Origin: Neoaliturus tenellus
Taxonomy: Eukaryota > Arthropoda > Insecta > Hemiptera > Cicadellidae
Direction of reading: 5' to 3'
Assembly (NCBI GenBank): GCA_030545055.2
Contig: CM061533.1
Location: 189,567,459 to 189,631,458, forward strand
Length of the DNA stretch: 64,000 bases
The notes below the pieces were generated by a model. The model saw only the letters and a list, made by a program, of their open reading frames with translations, was not told the DNA's origin and ran no database searches. The position numbers and the translations under genes are program-made. Of this stretch, positions 12,302 through 24,300 are shown in pieces. Every line of letters begins with the position of its first letter. Position 1 is the first letter of the stretch.

Positions 12302-12581
12302 CACGTTCGTGGCGGCATGGGAGCAATTGCTCCCATACGGAACCCTAATGCCATCATGGTGGGTGCGATCGCTCCCAAGCTGCAGGGTGATACTGAGCTT
12401 TAGTTTTAAATTGGGATCTGAGCAAGAAATCTAAAACCTTGCATGGGTTAGCTCAGCACTATATTGAATTAAGTGACTCCCAGGATTTCTCTAGACAGTG
12501 CTGCTGCTACTTCAGGCGTGGAGATTTGAATAACTAAAGATGGCAGTAAGTTACATGAAAACAAATGCCGCCACGAACGTG
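12302..12581. mobile_element. piggyBac-type MITE with TTAA duplication
   Basis: Perfect 17-bp inverted ends CACGTTCGTGGCGGCAT are flanked by TTAA at 12298-12301 and 12582-12585, the signature of piggyBac-family insertion. It is 280 bp and non-coding. Just inside the left end is a perfect 20-bp palindrome centred on CAATTG (12317-12336). Confidence 0.85.
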
Positions 12582-12660
12582 TTAATCACCACTTATATCA
12601 TCAACAATATTAGAAAGACTCAAATAAACATGTGGTATCAATCACTAAGTACACCAAAAG

Positions 12661-12896
12661 TACCGGGTATCCCACAAAGAGGTCACTATTTTTAACTAAA
12701 ATGCTTTACCTTTGAAACATGGTACAAGCTGAAAACTAAAACTAGAATAAAATAAATAGGTATGCAAAAAAAACAACTCGAGGGTACATTTTTGTTTATT
12801 TATTTATTACGACTGTAGAGTTTTCTGGTTGGGGCAAGTTCAAAACATCTGGTATTATAATTCAATAATAGTGACATCTTCTTGGAACACCCGGTA
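12661..12896. mobile_element. MITE with 30-bp inverted ends, mariner-like
   Basis: The left end TACCGGGTATCCCACAAAGA pairs with the right end TACCGGGTGTTCCAAGAAGA (reverse-complemented), and the match continues through GTCACTATT. TA dinucleotides are at both edges. It is 236 bp and non-coding. Confidence 0.65.
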
Positions 12897-13385
12897 TATA
12901 ATTAATGCTTATTTTTCTTGCAATAAATAAGATTAAATAGGCCAAATAAGGCAACTATATGCCAGTAGAAAATAAACTTAATATTTGACAGTAGAAAAAT
13001 AAATCCAGTTAAAAATAAAATTATCACACAAAAAAACATCATTAACAATGGTGTTGATAAACATCTAAATACCTAATTATTAGTCTGCGAGAGGTCGCAC
13101 AGTGAAATATGTCAAATATGATCACGCTTATAAAAAAGTTATAACATATTTCATTCTTTACAAATAGCTTGCAAACACCGTATTTTATGAGTTATTTTAA
13201 CTTACAAAACAAAGTTTTTGTTTTTTTTTTTTTTTTGTTTACAAGGATTGAAACTTTGCAATCAAGTCAAACTTATCAAAAAGAACACAAAAAGCTTATT
13301 ATTATTTATTAAAAATGTAAATTAACACAAAAAATAAAATATCTTAGGTAAAAAAATAATGTTATTACAAGACATTAAATAAATA

Positions 13386-14358
13386 ATACCCCCGTCGCAG
13401 CAGACCTGCGTACTCAGCGAATTTCTAAATTAATAGTATTAATTATGACCAGATAAACCTGTAAACCAAATATCATCACAAGCTCATAAATAGGGAAATA
13501 AATGTCTCCTTATGATATATGTAGGGAAAGAGTATACAGGTATGATGCCATGGGGAACACTAAAACTAGGTTTTTAGCATAAAAAAAATTGTTTCGACCA
13601 TATGAAGCCATATACTAACTTTCATCAATATCTGTCTATTGCTAAAGGAGTTTGCCTATTTTCCTTATGATTAACATGGGAAAAGAGTATGCAGGTTTGC
13701 TGCCATAATAAGTACAAAAACCAAGATTGTTTACTATAAATGGATGAATCTCAACCAAATGAAGCTGAATACCAAGTTTCATTCAAAAACATTGGTTAAT
13801 AAGTGAAATATTAACACATCCTTACTCTCCATAAGATTAACATTGGAGCCTCAAAATACAACGTACTGTCTTTAGACTTTTTAATATCTCGGTAACCAAT
13901 GGAGATAGAACAAAGCTTCAAAATAATAAATTGTGTGTTTTTTTGAGCTAAATCCAATGGTCAAAATAAGAATTGAAAATTTAAAAAAATTAAATATGAA
14001 AAATGCAAAAAACCCATTTTTGGAGTACAAAACCCCCCAAAACTACCCCTTCCGATAGGTCGATATGTCTGGTTTACGAACTCATCCGAATAAACGTAGG
14101 ATTACATAGCTCTACCAAATTTGGTGTCGATCGGACTATTTTTATGAGAGTTATCACATATATATATATATATATATACACATATATATAGATATATATA
14201 AACATATATATATATATACATATATATATACATATAAAAATTTTAATGACTATTATTTTTGGTCTCTGGGCACCTAAAAATGAAAAAGTAACATGGTCCC
14301 GGGCTTAGGTCTAACCATGAGACCTACGGTAATAGCTTATTCCCTATGGGAAATTCAC
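13386..14358 (-). repeat. Dispersed repeat R, copy 1
   Basis: This is a full copy of a roughly 0.9-kb repeat seen four times in the window. One end reads TACCCCCGTCGCAGCAGACC. The other end is TTCCCTATGGGAAATTCAC. Both ends carry AGCGAATTT (GTGAATTT at the degraded end) in inverted orientation. An internal motif close to GAGTATGCAGGTTTGCTGCC recurs about every 150 bp at one end. An AT microsatellite (14156-14236) sits at the same internal place as in the other copies. No transposase was found and the class is unknown. Confidence 0.75.
14156..14236. repeat. (TA)n-rich microsatellite inside repeat R copy 1
   Basis: An alternating TA tract interrupted by CA and GA. It occupies the internal position where every R copy carries a microsatellite. 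Confidence 0.9.
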
Positions 14359-14904
14359 TAAAACTATGACCTTTCCACTAAAGAGCCCATATTTTCAAGA
14401 TATAACAGCTAAGTTACTTGTTTGATTGCTGTCACAAACACTGCAACCATATTTTGGTTGCACATTCATCTTCTTAAAAAAACCACTTGTGTGGAAGACA
14501 AATTTGTAAAAAACACATTTAATGACTAAAATTATGTTAATAATTCACAATATTGAGAATAAGTAATAACGAAAAAGGTAGCACCGTTAGAACAAAACCT
14601 TACAATAGCTAGTTCGTATATGGCCGTGCATTAGATTTTGTCCTTATTTCGCAATGAACCCCAATTCAAGGTCAATCACCACCTCTCTGGCACGATGAAT
14701 CATCGGACAATCACATGTAAACAGCGTCTCATATAGTCAATGACACATAGCTATGGTCTCAGAAATCAGAAATTTATTTGTCATCAAAACATTTCACAAT
14801 GTACAATAGACATCGTCAATTCTTATTCTACTATTTACAAAAAGATTGGGTTCGCATATATGTACAACAGAAATCTTATCTGTACAATATACATATATTT
14901 AGGC
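14359..14904. other. Spacer between repeat R and the LINE
   Basis: AT-rich, probably including the 3' UTR of the minus-strand LINE. The 3' end of that element could not be fixed because no clear tail is visible. Confidence 0.35.
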
Positions 14905-16640
14905 TTAGTCAAATTTAAACTTAAAAAAATCTTCTAATGAATAAAAAACATTGTCAGTTAAAAAAATATTGAGTTGTCTTCTAAAAGCATTAGCATCTAA
15001 TTTGCGGAAATGTACTGGCAATTTATTAAACATTTTAATCTGTAGGTACTTATGACTGTTGGCGAATTTTTGCAACCTTGGCCGAGCAATGAGAAGATCA
15101 TCGGACTGCCTGGTTCCATAACCATGAATGGTACTTCTAGAAGTGAATTTGTCTTCATTTTGTCTAACATATAAAAGGTTCTGAAAGATGAAAATGCTTT
15201 GAACAGTTAAAATGTTGAAATGCTTGAACCAGGGCTTACAGCTCTCTCTACTGGACACACCTGCCATAATCCGCAATGCTTTTTTTTGCCATAGCAGAAT
15301 CTGAAATGCACCAGGGCTATTTCCCCAAAACATATTTCCATACAACAGATGACAATGAAAAAAACTAAAATAGGCCATTACTAACATATTTTGAGAGACA
15401 GAAGTTTTTAATTTCCGAAGTAAATAACAAATGCGAGACAATTTGGAAATGATTGACCTAGTATGAAAATCCCATGACAATGTGGATTCAAAATTGATTC
15501 CCACGAGGCGAATTGGATGCTGCTGCTCTCTAAAGGTCCTACTTAAGGTAAAATATATGATTTCTGTTTTATCTTCATTTATTTCCAAACAGTTAGCCTC
15601 AAACCATGAAGCAGACTCCTTAATCGCCCTATCTAAACCTAATTCGACTGTTTTGAGATGTTTCCCTGGAACCAAAAAAGAAGTATCATCTGCATAAAGA
15701 ATGGTCTTACAAATCATATTTTTAGGGAGATCATTTATGAAAATTATGAAAAGAAATGGTCCTAAAACAGAACCCTGAGGAATACCTGTGTAAACTTCCC
15801 TAGCGTTTGAAATTTTATTGTCTAAAACAACAATTTGCTGCCTTCCACGAATGTAGGTCTCAAAAAATTGAAGGGCTTTATTTTTAACACCATAATAGCT
15901 AAGTTTTTCTAGAAGAATCATATGAGGGACACTGTCAAAAGCCTTCTTCAAATCTACCATAGCCAAGCCTAGATGCTCACCAGATTCAAAAGAGGTCAAA
16001 ATCTCTGTCACAACACATTCAAGAGCATTGATTGTTGAGGATTGAGGGATGAAGCCGAATTGATTTTCGGTTAAAATATTATAACCATCAAAATGCTGAA
16101 AAAGCTGAGATTTCACACATAATTCTAATATTTTAGAAAAGACTGGAACGATTGAGATAGGTCGGTAATTTGAAATGCTGTTTTTATCTCCTTTTTTATG
16201 CAGTGGAATCATTTTTGACACTTTCAAACAGTTCGGGAAATAACCTTGAGTGAGTGAGAGGTTAACTAAATAAGATAAGGGTTCCAAGATTGCTGAGGCT
16301 ACAGACTTAATAACACTATTTGAGATGCCAAAAATATCCTCACTTTTTGAGGAGCTCAAGGTTTTGATAACTTTGAACAGACACGGGACAGAAAGGGACT
16401 TCAGCTCCAAAACATTAGAGAAACTACCCAAACTCTTCAAAAACTTTGTAAAATTTCCACTAGAATAATGCGTGGAAAATTTTGACAAGAGTTGCTCACC
16501 AAAATCTGAGTTCCAATCATTAAATTGATCGGCTGTAAAAGATGGAGGTGGATCCTTTCCATATTTTAATAAACCAGATTCCGACTTAATTACTCGCCAA
16601 GCTGCAGAGCATTTGTTCTTTGAGTTTTCAATAAAGGTTT
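14905..16640 (-). mobile_element. 5'-truncated non-LTR retrotransposon (jockey/CR1-like) with open RT frame
   Basis: One reading frame of over 570 codons is open from about 16635 to the stop at 14905. It encodes the reverse transcriptase and C-terminal region. Visible motifs, in order, are HKKGDKNSISNYRPISI, ENQFGFIPQSSTINAL, VDLKKAFDSVPH, GIPQGSVLGPFLFIIFINDL, the catalytic ILYADDTSF, and the C-terminal YGTRQSDDLL and NKLPVHFRKL. The endonuclease domain and ORF1 are missing: a stop lies just upstream and the homology ends. The RT frame has no internal stop, so insertion is probably not very old. It lies between the two convergent host genes. Jockey, CR1 and related clades cannot be separated by eye. 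Confidence 0.88.
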
Positions 16641-17400
16641 CATTTTATTTTATTTTTGCCTGCTTAATACTTGCCCTGTACATTTTCCAGGGCATTTTCC
16701 TGCCCTGTACATTTTCTCAAATGCCGCTGGCAGAAAATAAAAGAGTTTTCTGTGTAAAAATGATTTTTGTTAGAAAAAAATCTAATGGTGCGACTACTCC
16801 CAAATAAAAAAATAATGAATAAATAAAACAATTCAAGTGAAAAGTTATGTCAAATAAAGTTAATAAATAAATAACAGCTTTGAGCAACAGTTGTGAAAGA
16901 CATTTAAGAAGAAGGCTAAGCTTGATTTAACAAAGTCCTACATACTCCACTCTGGTCAGGTTGCATAAATTCGATGAAAATTCACTATTCTACATACATT
17001 AACACATACAGCACAACATAAGATAAACAACGAAAATACAATCATAACGAACGGGAGCACACGCTTTCAAGATTGGTCACGACGGAACTCCGTGAGTGGC
17101 GTATGTAAGACTTTGTGATTGACAGGAGTCAAATAATTAGGTTTATGCCACATCAATCCGCAGCCACAAACCATTCAACTTGATTTAAAAATTCAGTTCC
17201 CAGGAATTTTCCCAGCCATGGGCAACTCCAATCGATTCCTCGTGGCCAAAACCCTAGTAAAAAAATTATTCTTGGAGGAAAAACTGTTCCCCATACAAAC
17301 AGTGCTTGCTTTAGAGTTTAATAATATAAGAAAGATATTTTAATAGGCAAGCGATATTCGTTTCCTCCTTTATTCTCAGCTTTTGAGAATCGTGAGAGAA
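16641..17400. other. Spacer with no recognised gene
   Basis: AT-rich, with a short direct repeat of CCTGCCCTGTACATTTTC / CTTGCCCTGTACATTTTC at about 16670-16715. The remainder shows nothing I can name. Confidence 0.4.
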
Positions 17401-17739
17401 ATCCGCTTAATCCATTTGAAAGGTAGTATGCTGTAGGTGAGCGGAATCCCATTATAATTCATATTAGACACCAGGGCTATGCCGTACAGGCTTTTAAAAT
17501 TTCAATGTTAATCTTACGGAAAGGAGGGTAATTAATTGTTTGAATCATTAGACAGCTGTTGTAAGTTAAAATATTTTTATGACTAAATTATGTCCAGACG
17601 TCTTTGATTAACTGACATTTTGGTTGAATTTCGACCATTGGGCGAAATCTAGTAAGAAATCTACATAAATAGAAGTTGGATTTTGAATGTAGGATTAAAC
17701 ATAAGTTGTTAAACCATTCCCAGATGTCAAAACCCCCAT

Positions 17740-18050
17740 AACCATATACTTTATTGAAAGCTCTTGACATGAAAACTCCAGAAAACTTGATGATATAGAC
17801 CCAACCTACATAGGGCTCCGCCCTAAACGTCTTCAACGTTACATTGTTATTCTTATGAAAGCAAAATTTTGGTGATAAACACATGATTACATTTAGGTTT
17901 ATGAATTTATAAACAACTGTTTTCATTTAAAGTATTAAGAGAAAATTGGTAATAAAAATACTACGGGATATTACAGACTTGAGGTGAGTGAGCGTAGCGA
18001 ACAAGTTAAACCTGACGGCAAGTGAGAACAGGGAACAAGCTCACCCATAT
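17740..18050 (-). repeat. Dispersed repeat S, copy 2
   Basis: Inverted relative to 3835-4195, with which it shares CATAGGGCTCCGCC, the following stretch with CTTCAA.GTTAC, and GAGTGAGCGTAGC.AACAAG near its end. It may supply the 3' UTR end of PIF1, since a reverse-strand AATAAA lies at 17750-17755, but this is weak. Confidence 0.6.
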
Positions 18051-18112
18051 TATTACATTGACACACTAACTAATAATCCCTGAGCATGTTAGGCTATGGC
18101 ACGTGGTAGAGA

Positions 18113-18334
18113 CTAGCTTCGTTTGGGCCCCAGAGGGATGTAGGGGTAGATCTTGGAGTTGTGAGCTTCTCTCCGGTAGAACCTGAGAACCTCTGGGTCA
18201 GCCCAGACCTGTTTTGGGTCAAAGTCGATGATTCTTAGCGAGTCGAGGCTCTTGGCACGCGATAGAGCTACATACGCCTGCCCTGCCTCGAAAACCTTGG
18301 ACAATGAAATCTCCACACAGTCCAGAGTCAAGCC
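18113..18334 (-). CDS. PIF1: PIF1 exon 10 (motifs V-VI, stop)
   Basis: Encodes GLTLDCVEISLSKVFEAGQA, YVALSRAKSLDSLRIIDFD and a basic C-terminus ending PLGPKRS then TAG. The acceptor is TTCCTCAG. Confidence 0.95.
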   Translation of the reverse strand, partial: GLTLDCVEISLSKVFEAGQAYVALSRAKSLDSLRIIDFDPKQVWADPEVLRFYRREAHNSKIYPYIPLGPKRS

Positions 18335-21300
18335 CTGAGGAACAAAGGAACACTTGTTACATGGTGGCTGACTAACATGATATTGAATTGCAAACATTTG
18401 ACGTGCTAAAGAGATTTCAAATAGCCAAGCTGTATTACACATTTAAGACATTTGAATTGTTTCTTTTAAGAAATATTCCAAAATCTTTTTTGGTATTTTA
18501 CTTAAAATAATTAAGTCAACACACATTTGAATAATTTGAATAAATATAATGTGATTAGAATAGTAATGGTGTGTTTGGAACAGCAATGGTGTGACTAGGA
18601 AAGGGTTGTCTCCGAGAGCTTGGAAAACTCTCGATACTTTGCAGCCATGTACTTTACAGTGACATAGCCTACTGTCACTATTCTGATCACAACTTCAAGC
18701 GGATGAGCTTATAGTCCATCATAGAGCTACGATGTCACATGGTACAAAGGCAGCATTTAACACTAAACATTGAAAGTTCCTGTTCACTTAAGTCCAGGAT
18801 TTTTCACTGTAATCCTAGAATACATTATTGTCATACATTTTGGCATGGCATATTTGATCATAGTATGCGTCTTTAAATACAAGTGAATGAAAAAAAATCC
18901 CAATTAGAAATGAAATGGAGAATGGAATAGCAAACCAAACACCAATAGTGAAAAATATGGGAATCATACTGAATACCACCATTGATGATATACAAATTTA
19001 TTTCCTAGTCTGGTTAGTGATGTGAGCCCGGTAAATACCCAGAGGGTAGGTATTTATAAATTTGGTATTTACCCAAATATTTATTTTGGATGTATAATTT
19101 TCATTGAATTTAGAGAAGATTCAGTTTTTTTGCAGTTATAACTTGTAAGGATGGTAAGATGATAACATGTGTTTATAAAAATTTCACTAAGTCCCCATTA
19201 ACATTTAACCTTGAAGAATAAGCGACATAAATAACCAGAGATCTGGATATTTAGGATTTTCTTTGTTTTTTATGTTATATGAATTGAATCTTCTTGAAAA
19301 TGAAAAAAAGAGTTTATAAAAGTAGCAATTATTATTAGAGAGGGAAAATTTAACCTAGCATGAGTAAACTAACCCAAGGTAATTAAAATAAAACCCAGTT
19401 GATGGATGGTATGTATGATTTAATAATTTGTTAAGATTTTTTGTTCAATATCTTAACTGATACTCATATTCGGTTTCATAAATACCCAAAATACCCGGCT
19501 ATTTATGAATTTTGGGTATTTGCTCAGGTATACACCCAGGGTAATTACCCCGAGTTTTAAATACCGGGATATTTTCCATCACCAAGTCTGATTTTAGTTT
19601 TTTGACAAGAGCATACCTGTGACTTATGGATGGAAAACGCCCAGGCCAGCTTCAGAGGGATCTGTTTTCGAACATAGTGAGATCCCCCAGCTGATTTGAC
19701 GATCCACTTATCCCTTGGGACAGCCAACTCCAAGCCCGACATGAACCGCACCACAGGCAGGCCTGCAAACATTGAATTACAAACACTAGGGAGAGATCAC
19801 GGTTCTGGTACAGTAATACAGCAGAACCTCAATGTCACGATTACATCAAGAGGGTCTAAAAATTTGTCAATTTGCCTGTTCAATTAAAGTATGGTACCAA
19901 GATCATGCTATCAAGGTATGATATACACTAATCTAAAACTCCCTTTATGGTAAGGGCAATTTGAATTCAACTTCGCTGGCATGAGTTACGAATGTATTCT
20001 ATTCTATAGGAAATGATCATAGAGTAACAATACACATACAGTAGTCTCACAAACCCAGACTATGTAATCCAAACGGTGTCTGAGTTTGTAAATATTTCAG
20101 GTTATCGGGAAAGGAGTAAACACAAGAAAATGTACTAATAGTTTACGTTATTCCTGTAAAAAACATTGATATTGCATAATGTACAAAGCCTGTTTCAAAA
20201 ACTAAAACATAAACCTCAACTGTTAAAACAAAAGAAAAACAAAAACTGCTCGGTGTAGGCCTACTGTTACAAGTAAAAATCATGAGCAAGGCCATTGGAA
20301 GCTGCTGACTCAACAAAGGCTTGCTGTTTATGGCACTACCCATCTCCAGGTTTATGGCGTTCATCAGCAGAAGAGCGAAGATGATATCCTCTTGTCAAAA
20401 AATAAAAATTACTTTACACACGACACAAAACATAAAAACACAAAAATTGACTCCACACAAATAACTACCCGACGTTTCGGGAAACCGAAAAAAACGTTTC
20501 CCGTTAACTAGGGTGAACTTGAGAATTAATTAAGTCACGGTTGTTCCGTATCCTAGCCAAGCGCCAGACCACAACTGCAGGCGAAACATCGTCTAGGGGT
20601 GGAGGGGGAGGGAGGGCTGGAGTTCTGTTTGGCAATGTCATTGATAACGAATGTCGCCGTGCGTTATCGGACAGATGTTTTATCTCCTCTCTCACCACTT
20701 CCAAATACACCAAGCATATTTCAATGGTTGTGAAATAGGTGTTTGTTCTACCGCCATAAACAAAGATTCTACCAAGTTTCGTTTCTTTTTCAATTTTTTC
20801 CCAAACAACCTTGTAGCCGGTATTCATCACATGTTCACAGATTTTTTAACCATACACCTCCCTATAATTTACTTTCTTCTGATGCTCAGAAATGTAAATT
20901 TTTAATGGTCTGGAGGTTTGGCCAATACAATTTTGGTTACAAGAGCAAGGTATCCTGTACACCACGTTTTTGTTTTGCTGGTTCTCATTATAAGGTTCAA
21001 TTTTTGTAACCTGACCCTGTAACCTGAAAATGAGTGTCATGTTTGACTTAAAAACTGTCCTTATATTATGTTTTGAGTTAATAAGCCTAGTTCTTTCTGA
21101 AACATTCTTAAAATAAGGGATACAAACAGTGGTGATCGGCTTTTCAATCTCAGTTGGGCCTAAACTATTGTTTTGTGTTTCACTTAAAACTCTTTTTATG
21201 GCTTTATTAATTACTTTGTTTGGGTACCCACTATTTTGCAATGAACATTTTATGTTATCAAGTTCAGTTTTTAAGATGTCGTCGTTACTGCAGACTTTTT

Positions 21301-24300
21301 TGCTCGTTTAATTAAGCCTATTGCCGGTCCAGTTTTAACGTGATCAGGATGATTTCAAGAATAATGTAAGTACTGCCCAGTCGCTGTAGGTTTTTGGTGT
21401 ACCTTGGTTTCTCAGCACTCCCGCGACTTTTTAACTAAAACATCTAAAAAGGCCAGTTCATTGTTTTTTCGCTTTCAATGGTAAACATAACTGTGTCACA
21501 ACGTGAGTTTAGATAATCTTTAAAAACTGAATTAGTTTAGTATTAGATTCTTCCCATAGGCAAAAAATATCATCAACATAACGGACCCATAGTTTAGGTT
21601 TGACACAAGAACCATTTAAAGCGTCACTCTCAAATTTTTCCATAATAAAAAGGTTGCTTAAAATCAGGCTTAGCACCCCACCCATGGCCAGCCCTGTGGT
21701 CTGTTCATAAAACCTATTGTTCAGTTGAAAGAAATTGGATCTTTACAAACATTTAAAAAGTTCCAGGATAGTTGATATAGGTATGCTGGTTCTTTCAGTC
21801 ATAGTCAAATCATTTTGCAATTTTTCTCTTACTATTTCCAAACAGGGTTCAATGGGAACATTAGGGGTTGCAAACAACAAAACTGACCATCAACGTTTTT
21901 TCTGTTGGCGGACAGTAATGTAATCTAGCTAAGCTACAAATTCCTCAGAATTCCTTAAGAACGATTCTGACGATCCAAAAAGTGATGTCAAAAGGGGGAG
22001 AATGAATTTGGAGAGTTTGTAATATGGGGAGTTAATAGCGCTCACAATTGCTCTAAATAGTATGTCTTCCTTGTGGACGGGGAGAGGTTTCTACTCTCAA
22101 TGGTTTCCAAACAAATCTGATACATTAGCGACTAGGGTGGATGGAATGGAAACAACTGGATTGTAACAATGTCGTTATTGGCTGTAGAGTTAACTCGGAT
22201 GCCAAACACAAGGCACGGTAGTGAACTCTCACTAGCACTCCAAGCCACCAGTTTGATCGTTAATGGTAATGTCTGGTGGTTTAGCACCTGAAGTAACCGA
22301 GTGTCATGACTGTGTCCCAAATATACTGTGCCATGTGGTCATCATCACATAGTACTCCAGCCAACGGCATGGCACTCAGCGCCTTGAAAGCCAGTGTACT
22401 TACTCCTCTGGCAGGCTTTTCGAGTTATATGAAATTCCAAGGTATCAAAGTGCGAGTTTGCGGTACTCTACTAAACTGAAATCAACATTTGGTTTTAATC
22501 TTATTTTTTTACTTATCAAATAAATGTGTCCAGTAAAATTATGTACACCAAAATATATTGAATTAACTAAACATATATAGTAGAGTAAAAAGCTAAAATA
22601 AAAAAATTAAAATAGTTAAAAACTTTTGGTGTGATAGTTAAAAAGCTTAGACTTTGATCTCTCTTTTATTAAAATACTCTTGTATTCCAAAATATATTCA
22701 ATATAAAAAACTTGGACGATCAACATCTTACTAAACATAAAAAATAAAGAACATGGAACGCAGAGACATTGAACGCAAACAGCATTTTAAGCAACCTATA
22801 TCATGTTGTGAAATAAGTTGAAATGGTTGTGAACAGGGCCGGATTTACCGCATGGGCAACATGGGCACATGCCCAGGGCGGCCAATTTCAAGGGCGGCAA
22901 AATTTTGGAGAAATTAAAATTTATATCTGTATGCACGGCGCGTTGTTATCGTCATGGTCGCAGGCCACATAGCCATATCGTGGTGAGACGGCAAAGGGCA
23001 GACTGCATGACTACGACTGCAGTCTGCCTGCGCGGAAGCCGCGGATGCGTGGACGAGCGTCTATTTATTTGCGCACGGCGGACGATGTGCTAGTGGTGGG
23101 GCGCCGTGAGGGAGGGGGTAGCCGTATTAGTATTCCTCGCCGTCATCAGCCCGGTGGGGCATACGCAAGACATTCGGAGCAGCTTAATGACGTCGCTTCG
23201 CTGTGTGACGGCTATGATGCTGACGTCATAACATTAAAGTTTCTATATTTTGCCGCTACTCGGCTAGTCTCGCTTGCCCTTTTTCTTTCTTTGTTTTTGA
23301 GTATTGAATTGAGGAATCGTTGTTAGTGTAGTAAGATCTTGATAAAGATGAAAGATGAATAAATAAGTAAAACATAAGCCTAAAAATCTCAAAAGCATTT
23401 ATTTACTAATAAATATACCGGTATTCATGTGTAAGATTAGAAATAGATACAGTATCCTTATAGTAGTACATAATCCTTAACAATTTTTGGATTTGCACTC
23501 TTAATGTAGTGTTAAGTTAAATTGGGTGTGTGATAGATTGGTGTAGGATTCTGCGATCCAAACCTTGTAGCCTACCTAAGTTTTGGTTCCAAAAAAAACT
23601 TTATCAATTTTAAACTTTACAACCGGTAATTACTGTAAATACATCTTACCGAATCCGAGAGGATTCGTTTATGGGGAATTAAGGAATAGGCTGACTGTTA
23701 AGACAATTAAACTTTGTTGCATAAAATTACGTTTCATACTAACCAAAAATATAGCCTAGCTAGGCCTAAAACGTTGAACGCTTTGAATCTTTTCTATTAA
23801 AACAAAAGCAGGCCCAAGTTTATGGAAGCTAGGCCTAATAAAAACAAAACAAAAATACCTATAACAAAAATAAACATTTTATTTTGTAAAAGAGTTTTCA
23901 AATTCTCTTTAAAAAGAGGACCATGATAGAATTTATCCATTGCCATTCATCATCATCTAATCCTATAGAGGTTAGGCCTAGTGTAAACAATATTATTCAG
24001 TTGTTGCAGACGACAACTCTGAAATCAAGCGTATTGAGCGCTAGACTGTTCGTAGCGATAACTCAAGGAACTAATTCAAATTGCTCCGAATGTCTCCCGT
24101 ATGCCCCACCGGTCATCAGCCCAACCCGCCATTTCGCTTCCGCTTGGGCGGTCAGTGTACAAACGTCATTCGTCAGTGTTGTGTGGCGTTTGTAATGTCG
24201 CATTAGAACTGACAGCCTGTACGAGTACGCTTGCGGCTTGCTTGTTATGCAGTAGTGCGTGTGCGACTGTGTGTTTTTGACTTGCTCATAACTCTTAATG

